In this document: piece after piece, positions 28,171-37,900 of the stretch
How positions within the stretch are numbered: the first letter of the stretch is position 1
Layout: each line of letters starts with the position of its first letter
DNA from: Mycobacterium shigaense
GTDB lineage: Bacteria; Actinomycetota; Actinomycetes; Mycobacteriales; Mycobacteriaceae
Direction: 5' to 3'
DNA length: 64,000 bases
Assembly (NCBI RefSeq): GCF_002356315.1
Contig: NZ_AP018164.1
Span: 3,410,001 to 3,474,000 of the forward strand
The notes under the pieces: model-generated
Database searches by the model: none
What the model saw: the letters and a program-made list of their open reading frames with translations, nothing else
Told to the model about the DNA's origin: nothing
Position numbers and translations under genes: made by a program

Positions 28171-29636
28171 CAATCGCCTCGATCGAAAAGCGGAGTCAGA
28201 TCCGGCTGCGACAGATCCGCGAGCAGCTCATGCTGGTCGACACAGAGGGCCGCGACTTCGCAGGGGACCGACTCGGCCGGCACGGCGCGGTCCCTGACGA
28301 GGGAGGCGCAGATCATCGCGGCGACGAAGAACAAGACTGCGCTGACCCGAAGCACCCGCGAGAAGCTGGCGTCGGTCAGCGAGCCGGCCACGACCAACCC
28401 CACGCAGGCCACCGCGGTCAGAGCGGAGGTCCGGCCCACGACGTTCTGGATCGCTGCCGCCATCCCGCCGTACTCAGGTGCTACGGCCGACAGATTGAGT
28501 GACGTCAGCGGAGTGATGGTGAGGACCAGCCCGGTGGCCACCACGATCATTCCCGGCATCAGGCGCGTCGCGACGTTGAAGCATTGTGCGGACGGATGGA
28601 TAAGCAGAAACCCGACTCCGGCCAGCACCGCACCACCCATGACGAAGAGCTTGGGCCCGTAGCGGGCGGCCGCGACGCCGACGTATCTAGCAAAAAGAAA
28701 CGACAAGATCGGGGTGGGCAGCATCACCAAACCCGCGGCGGTGGCTGAGTATCCGGCGATCTCTTGGGCGTACAAGGCGATCACAATCGAGCCCAGCGTG
28801 AGGCCGCCGTAGACGAACGCCGTGGCCAGGTTGGCGCCGACAAGATTACGAATCGTCAATAGCCCCAACGGCAACATGGGATGGGGGGTGCGGCGCTCCC
28901 ACGCAACGAATGCCAGCAGCGCGACGCCGCCCACCACGAACGCCGCATTGACGAGCAGGGCGTCCCACCCGCGCTGCTGCGCTTCGATCAGCGCCCAGAC
29001 CGTCGCGGTCAGCCCGAACGCCGACAAGGCGGCTCCGGCGATGTCGACGCGGCCGGCTGTGGGCGGCCCGGGCATCGGAATCAGCCAGAACGTGAGGGCG
29101 AAGCTGACAACGATCGGGACTACCAACAGCAGGTAGATCCATCGCCAGCTGAGGTAGTCGACCGCTAACCCGCCCATGAGCGGGCCCAGCGCAAACGCGG
29201 TCCCGGTCCATGCGGTCCAGGTTCCGATGGCCGCAGGCCGGTCCGCCGGCTCGTAGGCCGAGTTGATCAGTGCGACGGAGCCGGGCACCAGGAACGCACC
29301 GCCGAAGCCTTGGACGACGCGGCCGACGATCAACATCAGGGGCGATGTCGCGCTGGCCGCCAGCACGGCGCCGACGCCGAAGGTGGTCAACCCGAAACGC
29401 ATCACCGGGATGCGCCCGAACTGATCCGCGATGGAGCCGGCCGGCAGGACGGTGGCCGCCAAGGCCAGCAAGTAGGCACCGACGACCCATTGTTGCAGCC
29501 ATAGCCCGCCGCCCAGATCACGTTGAGTGGCCGGCAGCGCCAGGTTCGCGACAGCGCTGCTGAGGAACGCAACCATCGACACCATGATCGCCACCACGAG
29601 GACCCGGGTCGTCGGCGCGGCGTCGCGCATGCTCAC
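28170..29636 (-). CDS. MFS drug/metabolite exporter (DHA2, 14-TM type)
   Basis: A 488-residue MFS transporter with 14 hydrophobic segments. Family motifs include the helix 2-3 loop GSIADQFGRIPVMRFG (motif A), GRVVQGFGGAFLVPGSVALI (motif B/C region with GGA), and LGPLMGGLAVDYLSWRWIY (antiporter motif C, typical of exporters). It begins at GTG 29636 or ATG 29630. It overlaps the downstream acetyltransferase gene by one base, so both are one operon. A strong hairpin (29699-29726) separates it from the small peptide gene upstream. Confidence 0.88.
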   Translation of the reverse strand: MSMRDAAPTTRVLVVAIMVSMVAFLSSAVANLALPATQRDLGGGLWLQQWVVGAYLLALAATVLPAGSIADQFGRIPVMRFGLTTFGVGAVLAASATSPLMLIVGRVVQGFGGAFLVPGSVALINSAYEPADRPAAIGTWTAWTGTAFALGPLMGGLAVDYLSWRWIYLLLVVPIVVSFALTFWLIPMPGPPTAGRVDIAGAALSAFGLTATVWALIEAQQRGWDALLVNAAFVVGGVALLAFVAWERRTPHPMLPLGLLTIRNLVGANLATAFVYGGLTLGSIVIALYAQEIAGYSATAAGLVMLPTPILSFLFARYVGVAAARYGPKLFVMGGAVLAGVGFLLIHPSAQCFNVATRLMPGMIVVATGLVLTITPLTSLNLSAVAPEYGGMAAAIQNVVGRTSALTAVACVGLVVAGSLTDASFSRVLRVSAVLFFVAAMICASLVRDRAVPAESVPCEVAALCVDQHELLADLSQPDLTPLFDRGD

Positions 29637-29698
29637 CTGTGAACTCTGCGGCAGCTACACGCGGGCTCTGCCACCATCGCCAGCACCTCACGCATGAA

Positions 29699-29726
29699 GG
29701 CGCCGGCGGACTGCTCCGCCGGCGCC
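29699..29726. terminator. Perfect 12-bp stem-loop, likely transcription terminator
   Basis: GGCGCCGGCGGA (29699-29710) pairs perfectly with TCCGCCGGCGCC (29715-29726) around a 4-nt loop CTGC. It lies 26 bp past the stop of the Gly-rich peptide gene and about 63 bp before the MFS start on the same strand. No U-tract follows, as is common for mycobacterial terminators. It may terminate or attenuate read-through into the MFS operon. Confidence 0.6.
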
Positions 29727-29751
29727 AAAGAGAAATTTCAGTGCGTCGCGA

Positions 29752-29889
29752 TCAACGACCGCCGCCGGCGCCACCGCCCGAGAGCTTGCCGCCACCGGCG
29801 CCACCACCGAAGAGCTTGCCGCCGCCGGCGCCGCCACCCGACAACTTGCCCCCGCCAGCGCCACCACCGAATCCGCGGACCACCAACAT
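29752..29889 (-). CDS. Short Gly-rich decapeptide-repeat peptide
   Basis: A 45-codon gene with an excellent ribosome site (AGGAGG, 4 nt before ATG 29889). After MLVVRGF the peptide is almost only repeats of GGGAGGGKLS (third copy ends KLF-type in place of KLS), four units including a final partial copy ending GGGR. An in-frame GTG at 29913, also behind GGAGGAGG, would add eight residues and give a hydrophobic start (MIVLLGGT). No Cys is present. Coding is supported by the ribosome sites, the stop right after the repeats and the hairpin that follows. Function unknown; the DNA is repetitive (30-bp period). Confidence 0.6.
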   Translation of the reverse strand: MLVVRGFGGGAGGGKLSGGGAGGGKLFGGGAGGGKLSGGGAGGGR

Positions 29890-30043
29890 GGTTCCTCCTA
29901 GCAAGACGATCACCTGCCTCCTCCCAATAAGGAGACACTGGGTGACGCGCCCAGGCTACCCCGCTCGCTTCGTCGCCCGGAAGGTTAAAAATCCGCCTTT
30001 TGGAATGCCCAAAATGACTGACGCCGACGGCGTTTGCGCGCGT

Positions 30044-30059
30044 CAACCGCTAGCGGTTG
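30044..30059. promoter_or_regulatory. Perfect 16-bp palindrome CAACCGCTAGCGGTTG
   Basis: The palindrome sits ~75 bp downstream of the fadD15-like stop and ~155 bp upstream of the Gly-rich peptide start. A second, weaker inverted repeat (TTTTGG-5 nt-CCAAAA, 29998-30014) lies beside it. It could be an operator for the peptide gene or part of the ligase gene's end. Apart from these and the peptide gene, the 30000-30134 stretch shows nothing I can assign. Confidence 0.35.
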
Positions 30060-30134
30060 CCTTCCTGCCGAGCCAAAAATTCGCGATGATTTTGTTTTTC
30101 CGTCACCGGGCGATCGACCACGCCGACCGACCGG

Positions 30135-31934
30135 TCACCCATACAGTGCCGCGATGTCGTCGGCGAAGCGCGTGGCGACCACGTTGCGCTTCACCTTCAG
30201 CGTCGGAGTCAACTCACCGGTGAGTACCGTGAAATCGACCGGCAAGATTCGGAACTTCCGGATCGATTCGGCGTGCGACACCGCCTGGTTGGCCTCCTTG
30301 ACCACTTGTTCGACTTCGCTGACCAGATCAGGGTCGTCGATCAGTTCTGCCACCGAGGCGCTGAGCGTCTTTCCGTGTTGCCGTTTCCACACATCGAACC
30401 CTTCCGGGTCGATCGCGATGAGCGCGGCCACATAGGGCTTGTTGTCCCCCACCACCATCGCCTGGCTGATCAGCGGATGAGTCCGCATTTTGTCCTCGAG
30501 CACAGTCGGCGCGACATTCTTGCCGCCCGCGGTCACGATGATCTCCTTTTTGCGCCCGATGATCGACAAGAAACCGTCGTCGTCCACCGACCCTAGGTCG
30601 CCGGTGTGGAACCAGCCATGGACGATCGCCTCCGCAGTGGCCGCCTCGTTGTGCCAGTAGCCGTTGAACACCACGCCGCCGCGCACCAGCACCTCGCCGT
30701 CGTTCGCCACGGCCATGCTGTTGCCCGGCAACAACTTTCCGACGGTGCCGACCCGCTCGTCGCCGATCCGGTTTATCGTGATCGCAGCGCTGGTCTCGGT
30801 CAGGCCATAGCCTTCGTAAACCGTCAGTCCAACCCCGCGGTAGAAGTGGCACAGCTGCGTGCCCAATGAGGCTCCGCCAGAGACCGCGGCGCGGCACTCA
30901 CCACCCAGCGCGGCGCGCAGCTTCCGGTAGACCAGCCGGTCGAAAAACGCGTGGCGCGCCCGCAGCAGGGCGCTTGGGCCGCCTCCGGTCTGCGCCACGC
31001 TCCACTCGATCGCCGTGCGGGCGGCGATGTGGAACACCGCAAGCCTGCTATTTTCGCGTGCGTTCAATTCGGCTGCGTTGTAGACCTTTTCGAAAACTCT
31101 CGGCACTGACACCAGCATGGTGGGTTTGAAGACGGCCAGCGTCGGCATCAGGTTCTTGATGTCACCGGTATAGCCGATCGTGACCTTGGTCGCGAAGGCG
31201 GACATGGACAGCGCGCGTGCCAGCACATGGGCGAGCGGCAAGAAGACAAGCAGGCGTTCACCCTTGCGTAGCAGAGTCGGGAAAGATGCTGCAGCGCCGC
31301 GTGTTTCGAAGAGCAGATTGCTGTGCGTCAGTTGGCAACCTTTAGGTCGGCCCGTCGTGCCCGATGTATAGATCAACGTTGCCGGGTCCGCCGCGCGCAG
31401 CCGCCCCAACCGGTCTTCGAGCAACCCGATCCCCACCGTCTGTCCGGCCTCGGCCAACTCGCCCAGCGCCGTCCGTCCGGCGCCGTCGTCAAGATGCAAG
31501 ATCGTCCGCAGATTCGGCAGCTCGTCGCTTAGCTGTTCGACCAAGTGGGCATGTGCGTCCGTATGGGTGATGACTAGCACCGCGCCGGAGTCCTCCAGGA
31601 TCCAACGCACCTGCTCGGCCGACGACGTGTCGTAGATCGGGACCGTGAGCGCACCTACCGAGAGGATCGCGTAGTCGAGAATCACCCACTCGTAACAGGT
31701 TCCCGCCAGGATCGCCACCCGGTCCCCGGCGTTTACCCCATTCGCGATCAGCCCGAGTGCGGTTCGCCGAATCGACTCGGCGGCCTGAGCGCAGGTCACA
31801 CCCGTCCACACTCCGTCGACGAGGCGCTCGAAGATCACATGGTCGGGGTCGTCGCGTTCGTGCGCGTAGACGCTGCGGACGATGGTGTCCCGCTCGTCGA
31901 TCGAGAACCCTACCGGAATGCTGAATTCGCGCAT
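30135..31934 (-). CDS. fadD15: Long-chain fatty-acid-CoA ligase (FadD15-like)
   Basis: A 599-residue ANL-superfamily ligase that activates fatty acids to acyl-CoA via acyl-AMP. The P-loop [26 protein letters not shown] and [18 protein letters not shown] are present, as is the hinge [20 protein letters not shown] near the end contributes the catalytic Lys region. Size and the opening match mycobacterial FadD15 rather than FadD2- or FAAL-types. Divergent from the ketosynthase gene at 32159 with a 224 bp shared promoter carrying DosR-like boxes. Confidence 0.85.
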   Translation of the reverse strand: MREFSIPVGFSIDERDTIVRSVYAHERDDPDHVIFERLVDGVWTGVTCAQAAESIRRTALGLIANGVNAGDRVAILAGTCYEWVILDYAILSVGALTVPIYDTSSAEQVRWILEDSGAVLVITHTDAHAHLVEQLSDELPNLRTILHLDDGAGRTALGELAEAGQTVGIGLLEDRLGRLRAADPATLIYTSGTTGRPKGCQLTHSNLLFETRGAAASFPTLLRKGERLLVFLPLAHVLARALSMSAFATKVTIGYTGDIKNLMPTLAVFKPTMLVSVPRVFEKVYNAAELNARENSRLAVFHIAARTAIEWSVAQTGGGPSALLRARHAFFDRLVYRKLRAALGGECRAAVSGGASLGTQLCHFYRGVGLTVYEGYGLTETSAAITINRIGDERVGTVGKLLPGNSMAVANDGEVLVRGGVVFNGYWHNEAATAEAIVHGWFHTGDLGSVDDDGFLSIIGRKKEIIVTAGGKNVAPTVLEDKMRTHPLISQAMVVGDNKPYVAALIAIDPEGFDVWKRQHGKTLSASVAELIDDPDLVSEVEQVVKEANQAVSHAESIRKFRILPVDFTVLTGELTPTLKVKRNVVATRFADDIAALYG

Positions 31935-32036
31935 GTTCAGCAGCTTCGTGAATCGTGGGCGATCATCAAGCGCCCCCTAGGGTCTGGTCGGTTCGCTCTC
32001 GTAGGAAGCTAACCGGCAGCGTCGCCGGCTTCCTAG

Positions 32037-32100
32037 TGGCCAAAGTCCCGGGATGAAGAGTCGATCGGCGCCCGCACTGCCGACCAAGGACTTTTGACCG
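32037..32100. promoter_or_regulatory. Two DosR (DevR)-like boxes in the fadD15 / ketosynthase divergent promoter
   Basis: Box 1 on the minus strand at 32037-32050 reads GGGACTTTGGCCAC. Box 2 on the plus strand at 32086-32100 reads AAGGACTTTTGACCG. Both align with the DosR core GGGACTWWAGTCCC at about 11 of 14 positions. They are ~50 bp apart centre to centre, and box 2 lies ~59 bp before the ketosynthase ATG. DosR targets often have tandem boxes. Assignment is by consensus, without a scored matrix. Confidence 0.45.
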
Positions 32101-32158
32101 TCGCAATACCGCAAAACGGCCCTAGGCCGCCGGGTTGTGGGCTCAACACAATGCGGTG

Positions 32159-33268
32159 ATGAGTGGCACCCGATGGCTGGTGACAGAGCCTTCGACCGTC
32201 GGCCCGAATGCGCCGCATCGAACGCGGTTGGCCGGCGCGGCCCGGCATCTGCCCGGCACGCACCTCACCACTGACGAACTCATGTCCTCAACCCGCCATC
32301 GCACCCACATCGACTTGGAACGGCTGACCGGGATCCGCGAACGACGCGTCTCTCGCGGCGACGAGGATTCCTTCAGTCTGGCCACCGCGGCCGCGCGGAA
32401 CTGCCTGGACAAGGCGCAGCGCACCGCCGAGTCGATCGACGTCGTGATCAGTTGCAGCATCACGAAGTTCCGCGGCGGATTAACCCAATGGCTGGAGCCC
32501 ACGATGAGCAACGCGGTCGCGGCCGCGCTCGGCGCACCCCAGGCGATGACGTTCGACGTGTCCAACGCGTGTGCGGGAATGCTGACGGCCGTGATGATCG
32601 CCGACAACTGGATCCGGCAGGGCGCTGTCGAGCGGGTGCTGTTGGTCAGCGGCGAATACATTTCGCAGCTCGGCCGAAACGCGGCCAATCACATCCGAAG
32701 CATCGTGAGCAGGGAGTTGGCGTCGCTGACACTCGGGGACGCGGGCGCCGCCCTGCTCTTGGAACGGGCCCCCGCCGACTCCACCGCCGGAATTACGCTG
32801 GCCGGTTTCACCACAGTGGCCGACTACAGCAGGCTCTGCCTGGCCTATCCCGCGAACGACGAGCCGGGCGCGCGAATGTTCACCGACGCCAGGGGTATTC
32901 AGCGTGCGGCGATCGCGAATACGCCGGTGCTATTGCGTGAAGTGCTTGAGACGGTGGGCATCTCGATGCATGACATTGATCACGTGATCACCCACCAGAC
33001 TTCGGCGCGCGCTATTCGCAAGGGCATGGCCAGGATTTCCGAGGTGTTCGGCGACAGTCCGCGCCACGACGCCGTCATCACCGTCGACCGATACGGGAAC
33101 ACCGCTTCGACCACGCACACCGTCGCACTGGTCGAGGAACTCGGTGCCGGGCACATTCGGGCCGGCGAGAACGTCGCCTTGATCGCGCTGGCCTCCGGGC
33201 TCGAGATCGGGGTGGTCATCGTGACACTGGACGAGGAAATGGTGAATCAGTATGGGCACAGTGATTGA
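32159..33268 (+). CDS. Beta-ketoacyl synthase III / OleA-like ketosynthase
   Basis: A 369-residue thiolase-fold condensing enzyme of the KAS III family. The full catalytic triad is visible: Cys138 in FDVSNACAGML, His279 in ITHQTSARA and Asn314 in DRYGNTASTTH. Early TGIRERRV is the typical KAS III loop. It would accept an acyl-CoA or acyl-ACP and perform a decarboxylative or head-to-head Claisen condensation. ATG 32159 is preferred over an in-frame GTG at 32135. It overlaps the next gene by 17 nt. Confidence 0.85.
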   Translation: MSGTRWLVTEPSTVGPNAPHRTRLAGAARHLPGTHLTTDELMSSTRHRTHIDLERLTGIRERRVSRGDEDSFSLATAAARNCLDKAQRTAESIDVVISCSITKFRGGLTQWLEPTMSNAVAAALGAPQAMTFDVSNACAGMLTAVMIADNWIRQGAVERVLLVSGEYISQLGRNAANHIRSIVSRELASLTLGDAGAALLLERAPADSTAGITLAGFTTVADYSRLCLAYPANDEPGARMFTDARGIQRAAIANTPVLLREVLETVGISMHDIDHVITHQTSARAIRKGMARISEVFGDSPRHDAVITVDRYGNTASTTHTVALVEELGAGHIRAGENVALIALASGLEIGVVIVTLDEEMVNQYGHSD

Positions 33269-34130
33269 CCAGATCGCCATCGTCAAAGGTGTTTGGCGGC
33301 AACGACACAGCGCGCTGCGCGTGGCCGTCCTCGCGGCCGACCAGTGTCTGAGAACCGGCGCCCGGTCAGCGCACGACGTCGACTTGCTGGTCAACGCCGG
33401 CATCTATCGTGATCGCAACCTCGGCGAGCCCGCGCTGGCGGCGCTGATCCAACACGACATCGGCGCCAATCCCGAGGATCCACACCTCGGGGCGCACGGC
33501 ACGTTCTCGTTCGACATCGCCAACGGGTCCTGCGGCGTGCTGTCCGCCCTGCAGATCGTCGACGGCTTTCTGGGCTCCCGCGCCGTCGACTGCGCCTTGG
33601 TGGTGGCGAGTGACGCCAACCCGGGACACCGCATGAGCGAGCACTTTCCGTTCGCGCCGTTCGGCGCGGCCCTGTTGTGCTCGTGGACGGATGACGACAG
33701 CGGACTCGGACGCACGTATTGGGCCAACGACCCCGCTCACGGCGATGCGATCAAGGCGACGGTGCAAATGACCGGCGACCGCAACGTGCTGCGCGTGGCG
33801 GCGACCGCCGACAGCGATGAGCGTCTGGCGGACACCGCGGCTGAAGCCGCGAAAGCCTGCCTGCACGATTGCGGTTGTGCGGCAAGCGACGTCGCCGCCA
33901 TCGTCGCCGCGCCGGCGGGTCGCGCGTACCAGAAAGCTCTTGCCGCGCGACTCGGCGTCCCCGCCGGCCGGGTCACAGTCGCCGCTGCCGAGAGGATGCA
34001 CACCGCTGCGCTTGCGGCCGCTTTCGACCAAGCCCGCCGCGGGACCAGAGGTGACGCGAGGATCCTGCTCGTCGCCGCCGGCGCGGGACTCACGGCCGGC
34101 GCGGTGCTGTACCGCAACCGTGCGGCATAG
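33252..34130 (+). CDS. Ketosynthase-III-like partner protein, partly degenerate active site
   Basis: A 292-residue thiolase-fold protein, shorter than a full KAS III (~330). It keeps the nucleophile region (DIANGSCGVLSALQIVDGF, Cys94) and LVVASDANPG, but I cannot find a conserved active-site His or the GN-T Asn motif; the C-terminal half is Ala-rich. It begins inside the 3' end of the upstream ketosynthase gene (17 nt overlap), so the two are surely co-translated and may form a heterodimer with one active and one modified subunit. Confidence 0.7.
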   Translation: MGTVIDQIAIVKGVWRQRHSALRVAVLAADQCLRTGARSAHDVDLLVNAGIYRDRNLGEPALAALIQHDIGANPEDPHLGAHGTFSFDIANGSCGVLSALQIVDGFLGSRAVDCALVVASDANPGHRMSEHFPFAPFGAALLCSWTDDDSGLGRTYWANDPAHGDAIKATVQMTGDRNVLRVAATADSDERLADTAAEAAKACLHDCGCAASDVAAIVAAPAGRAYQKALAARLGVPAGRVTVAAAERMHTAALAAAFDQARRGTRGDARILLVAAGAGLTAGAVLYRNRAA

Positions 34131-34139
34131 GGTGACGTC

Positions 34140-34874
34140 GTGCCCGACGGCCTATCGGCAGACACCTTGACCGCGGCGGCGCCACAACTGCAGCCGCTTT
34201 ACCTGTTGGCGGATAGTCAGCTGCTGTTCTGGAGGCGCCGGGGCCAATTGCTTCTGGACGCGGCCCTCGCCGAGCTGCCTCGCGGCACCCCGCTGCGGGC
34301 CGCCTACCTCGGCGCCTCCAACGGGGACCGTCCGGAGTTCTACGAGATCTTCGAGGCGGCCCTGGACGACGTGGGCATCACCGAGCGTCGGATGATCCAT
34401 TCCGTGTTCGGCCCGGACGACCGCGACTTCCTGGAACACGCGCAGCTGATCGTCCTCGCGGGCGGAGACGTGCGCCTGGGCTGGAGCACGTTCGAGGAAA
34501 CCGGGATGAAGGAGGTGATCCTCGGCCGCTATGCGCAGGGCGCGGTCCTGGTGGGCATCTCGGCCGGCGCCGTCCAGCTCGGGCGGTACGGAATCGTCGA
34601 GGCGCCGGACTCCGCCGCAACCGAGCTGATCGACGTGTTCTCCCTCGTCCCGGTGGTCATCGACACGCACGAGGAGGGAACCGACTGGGAGCGGCTGTCT
34701 CGCGCGATTCATTCCCTGCAAGGAGCGGCCACCGGGATCGGCATCCCGTCCGGCGGCGGCGTCATCGTGCACCCGGACAACACCATCGAACCGCTGCGGC
34801 GTCCCGCGCACGAGTTCTTCTTCGACGGCACGCAGGTCACGGACTCGCTGCTGTTCGCTGCCGACGACGACTGA
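34140..34874 (+). CDS. Peptidase S51 (cyanophycinase / dipeptidase E-like)
   Basis: A 244-residue protein of the S51 class-I-glutamine-amidotransferase-like fold. LIVLAGGDVRLGW supplies the oxyanion Gly-Gly-Asp and LVGISAGAVQLG the nucleophile elbow (Ser141 in GISAGA). GIGIPSGGGVIVH and RPAHEFFFDG complete the core. S51 enzymes hydrolyse alpha- or beta-aspartyl bonds. It follows the ketosynthase-like gene by 9 nt and precedes the giant regulator by 66 bp, all on one strand, an unusual partner for lipid condensing enzymes. Confidence 0.78.
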   Translation: MPDGLSADTLTAAAPQLQPLYLLADSQLLFWRRRGQLLLDAALAELPRGTPLRAAYLGASNGDRPEFYEIFEAALDDVGITERRMIHSVFGPDDRDFLEHAQLIVLAGGDVRLGWSTFEETGMKEVILGRYAQGAVLVGISAGAVQLGRYGIVEAPDSAATELIDVFSLVPVVIDTHEEGTDWERLSRAIHSLQGAATGIGIPSGGGVIVHPDNTIEPLRRPAHEFFFDGTQVTDSLLFAADDD

Positions 34875-34940
34875 GCCCGAGGATTTGCCGGCGGGCACCT
34901 TTACTCGATCTTGACCGCGCATTGAATTACCCACCAGACG

Positions 34941-37900
34941 ATGTCGGGTATGAGTACGCTTCCATGCGTGGAACTGGGGGTTTTGGGGCCTCTGCAGGTC
35001 CGACAGGATGGCGTGCCCGTCGCGATCCCGGGCGCCAAGCCGCGCGCCATCCTCACGATGCTGGGTTTGCACAGCGGTTCGGTGGTGTCGGCCGTGACGC
35101 TGATCGAGCTGCTCTGGGACCGCGACCCGCCGCGAACCGCCGACAAGGCGCTGCAGACCCACATCTCCGCGTTGCGCCGCACGCTGGGCGACGGCCTGGT
35201 GTTGACCGAGGGCATGGGCTGGACGTTGGCCGGGACCGAGGTGGATGCCTCGCGCTACACCTTGGCCGCCCGGCTGGGCCGGCACGCCGCGGCTGCCGGT
35301 GACATCGGCCAGGCCGTCGCGCGGCTCGAGGAGGCCATGACCCTGTGGCGCGGGACTCCCGAGCTGCCCGACGGCCAACGCGGGGTGTCCGAAAAGACGC
35401 GCTGGATCGAGCGTCACGCCGCGCTCGTCGAGGATCGGGCCGATGCGCTGCTGGCCACCCGGCGTGCCGCCGAGATCATCGGCGAACTGGAGGCGGCGGT
35501 GGCCGAGGCGCCGCTGCGGGAAAGACGCTGGGGTCAGCTCATGCTCGCCCTCTACCGCGCCGGCAGACAGGGCGACGCCCTGGGCGCCTATCAACGGGCG
35601 CGGTCGCTGTTGGCCGACGAGCTGGGGATCGATCCCGGGCCGGAGCTCCGGCGGCTCGAGACCGCGATCGTCGCGCAAGATCCGTCATTGGATACCCCTG
35701 TGGCACAACATCTTCCATCGGTCACCCGGGCAGTGACCTTTTTGCTCACCGATATCGAGGGGTCGACCGCCGCCTGGGAGGCGGACGCCGCGGCCATGGG
35801 AGTGGCGCTGGCGCGCCACGACGAGTTGGTCGAGCAGGTGGTGACCTCGCGTGGCGGAAAGCTGATCAAGACCCGCGGTGAGGGTGACGCCACGTTTTCG
35901 GTGTTCGACCGCCCGTCCGCGGCGGCCGCGGCCGCCTTCGAGCTGCAGGACGCGATCGGTCACGAGCCTTGGGAGCTGCGCGAGCCGATGCGTGTTCGCG
36001 TGGCGCTGCACACCGGTGAGGTCGAGCTGCGCGACGGCGACTACTTCGGACGGGCGGTCAACCGGGCTGCGCGCCTGCGGTCGCTGGCCGACGGCGGCCA
36101 GATCCTATGCTCGGGCGCGACCGCCGAACTCGTCATCGACTCGCTGCCCGACGACGTGCTGCTGACCGACCTGGGCATGCGCAAGCTCAAGAATCTTCCG
36201 CGCCCCGAGCACGTCTTCGAGCTGCGCTTGGAAGCCTCAGACGACGGACCTGATGATCCGGAGGCAACCGAGCCACCGATGGAGCGACCGGCCCTGCCCG
36301 CGGTGCTCATCGGCGCCGGCCCGTTCGTCGGCCGCGGCAGCGAGCTCGAACAGCTCCTGCTGGCGTGGCAGACCACGCTCACCGGTGGCGCGCATACGGT
36401 GCTGATCGCCGGCGAACCGGGTGTCGGCAAGACGCGGCTGGCCGGCGAGTGGTCGCAGCGCGCCTACGGGCAGGGCGCGGTCGTGCTGTACGGCCGCTGC
36501 GACGAGGACCTCGGCGCGCCGTATCAGCCGTTCGCCGAGGCTCTGCGGTCGCTGGTGCCCTGCGTCGGCGCCGGCCGGCTGCGCGCCGTCCGCGGTGTCG
36601 AAGCATTACTGCCGCTGGTTCCCGGACTCGCGGACGTGTTGCCCGATCTCGCGGCCCCGGCCCGCTCGGATCCCGATACCGAACGTTATGCACTGTTCGA
36701 CGCCGTCGTCGCAGCGCTGGAAATCACGTCCGCCGCGGCGCCGGTCGTCTTGATCCTCGACGACCTGCACTGGGCAGCCAAGCCGACGCTGCTCCTGTTG
36801 CGGCATCTGCTGCGCTTCGGCGATCACGCCCGTGTGCAAATCGTCGGCACCTACCGCAACACCGACCTGGACCGCTCCCACCCGTTGGCGGCGACGCTTG
36901 CCGATCTGCATCGTGACGGCACGGCCGACCGCCTCAATCTCGGCGGCCTCGACGAGGACGATGTGACCGCGTACGTCGCCGAAGCCGGCTACGACGACGA
37001 GGAACTCGCCCACGCATTGGCGTCGGTGACGGGCGGCAACCCGTTCTTCCTCATCGAGGCGTTACGCCACGTCGAGGAGAGCGGCGGCGTCTGGGATCAG
37101 AGCACCTTGCCACAGGGTGTGCGAGAAGCCGTGAGCCGCAGGCTTTCCCGGCTACCTGCGGAGACCAACAAGGCCCTTGCGGCGGCAGCGGTCGTGGGCA
37201 GCCGGTTTGCCCTGGAATTGGTCGAGCAGGTGACCGAGCAAGATCTCGTCGACCCTTTCGACGAGGCCGCCAAGGCCGGCATCCTGATCGAAGAGCCTAG
37301 CGGTCATTACCGGTTCAACCATGCCCTGGTGCGGCAGTCGCTGCTCGCCGAACTGCCGTCGGTGCGGCGCATGCGGCTGCATCAGCGCATCGCCACGACG
37401 CTGGAGGCCCTGCCCGGCGCCGACGAGGAGCTGCTCGCCGAACTGGCTTACCACTACTTCGAATGCGCTTGGGCCGGCAACGCGGTCAAGGCCGTCGAGT
37501 ATTCCCGCCGCGCCGCCGACCAAGCCATGGCGCGACTGGCGTACGAAGGTGCGGCTGACCTCTACGACCGGGCCTTGCACGCGCTGGAAGAGATCGACGA
37601 CGAGCTGCCGGATCGCGACGACCAGGTCGCCGAGTTGCTGGTGGCGCGGTGCGAGGCGCTGCTGGCCGCGGGCGAGGTGGCGTCAGCGGCCAGTGCCGTG
37701 TCTCAATTGCAAGCAGCGACAACCGATTCGGTGCGGCTCGCGGCGTGGGCGACGTGCTTTGACGGTCAGCTGTCCATGCTGATCCACCCGGAGCGATTGG
37801 ACCAAGCCGAAGCCGCGTTGGCCGCGGCCGCCGCCAGGCTCGCCGGCCTGGACGATGCCGCGGGAGAAGCCAAGGCGCACACCGTCCGAGCCGGTTGCCT

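Noticed and set aside
29639..30223. A plus-strand Pro-rich frame (PPPAPPPESL repeats) opposite the Gly-rich peptide gene.
   Set aside because: No ribosome site, and it runs through the hairpin and into the opposite ligase gene. The minus strand has two good ribosome sites and a neatly placed stop.
34152..35678. A 508-codon antisense frame across the S51 peptidase and giant regulator start.
   Set aside because: It lies wholly opposite two well-supported genes and has no recognisable domain; a typical high-GC shadow.
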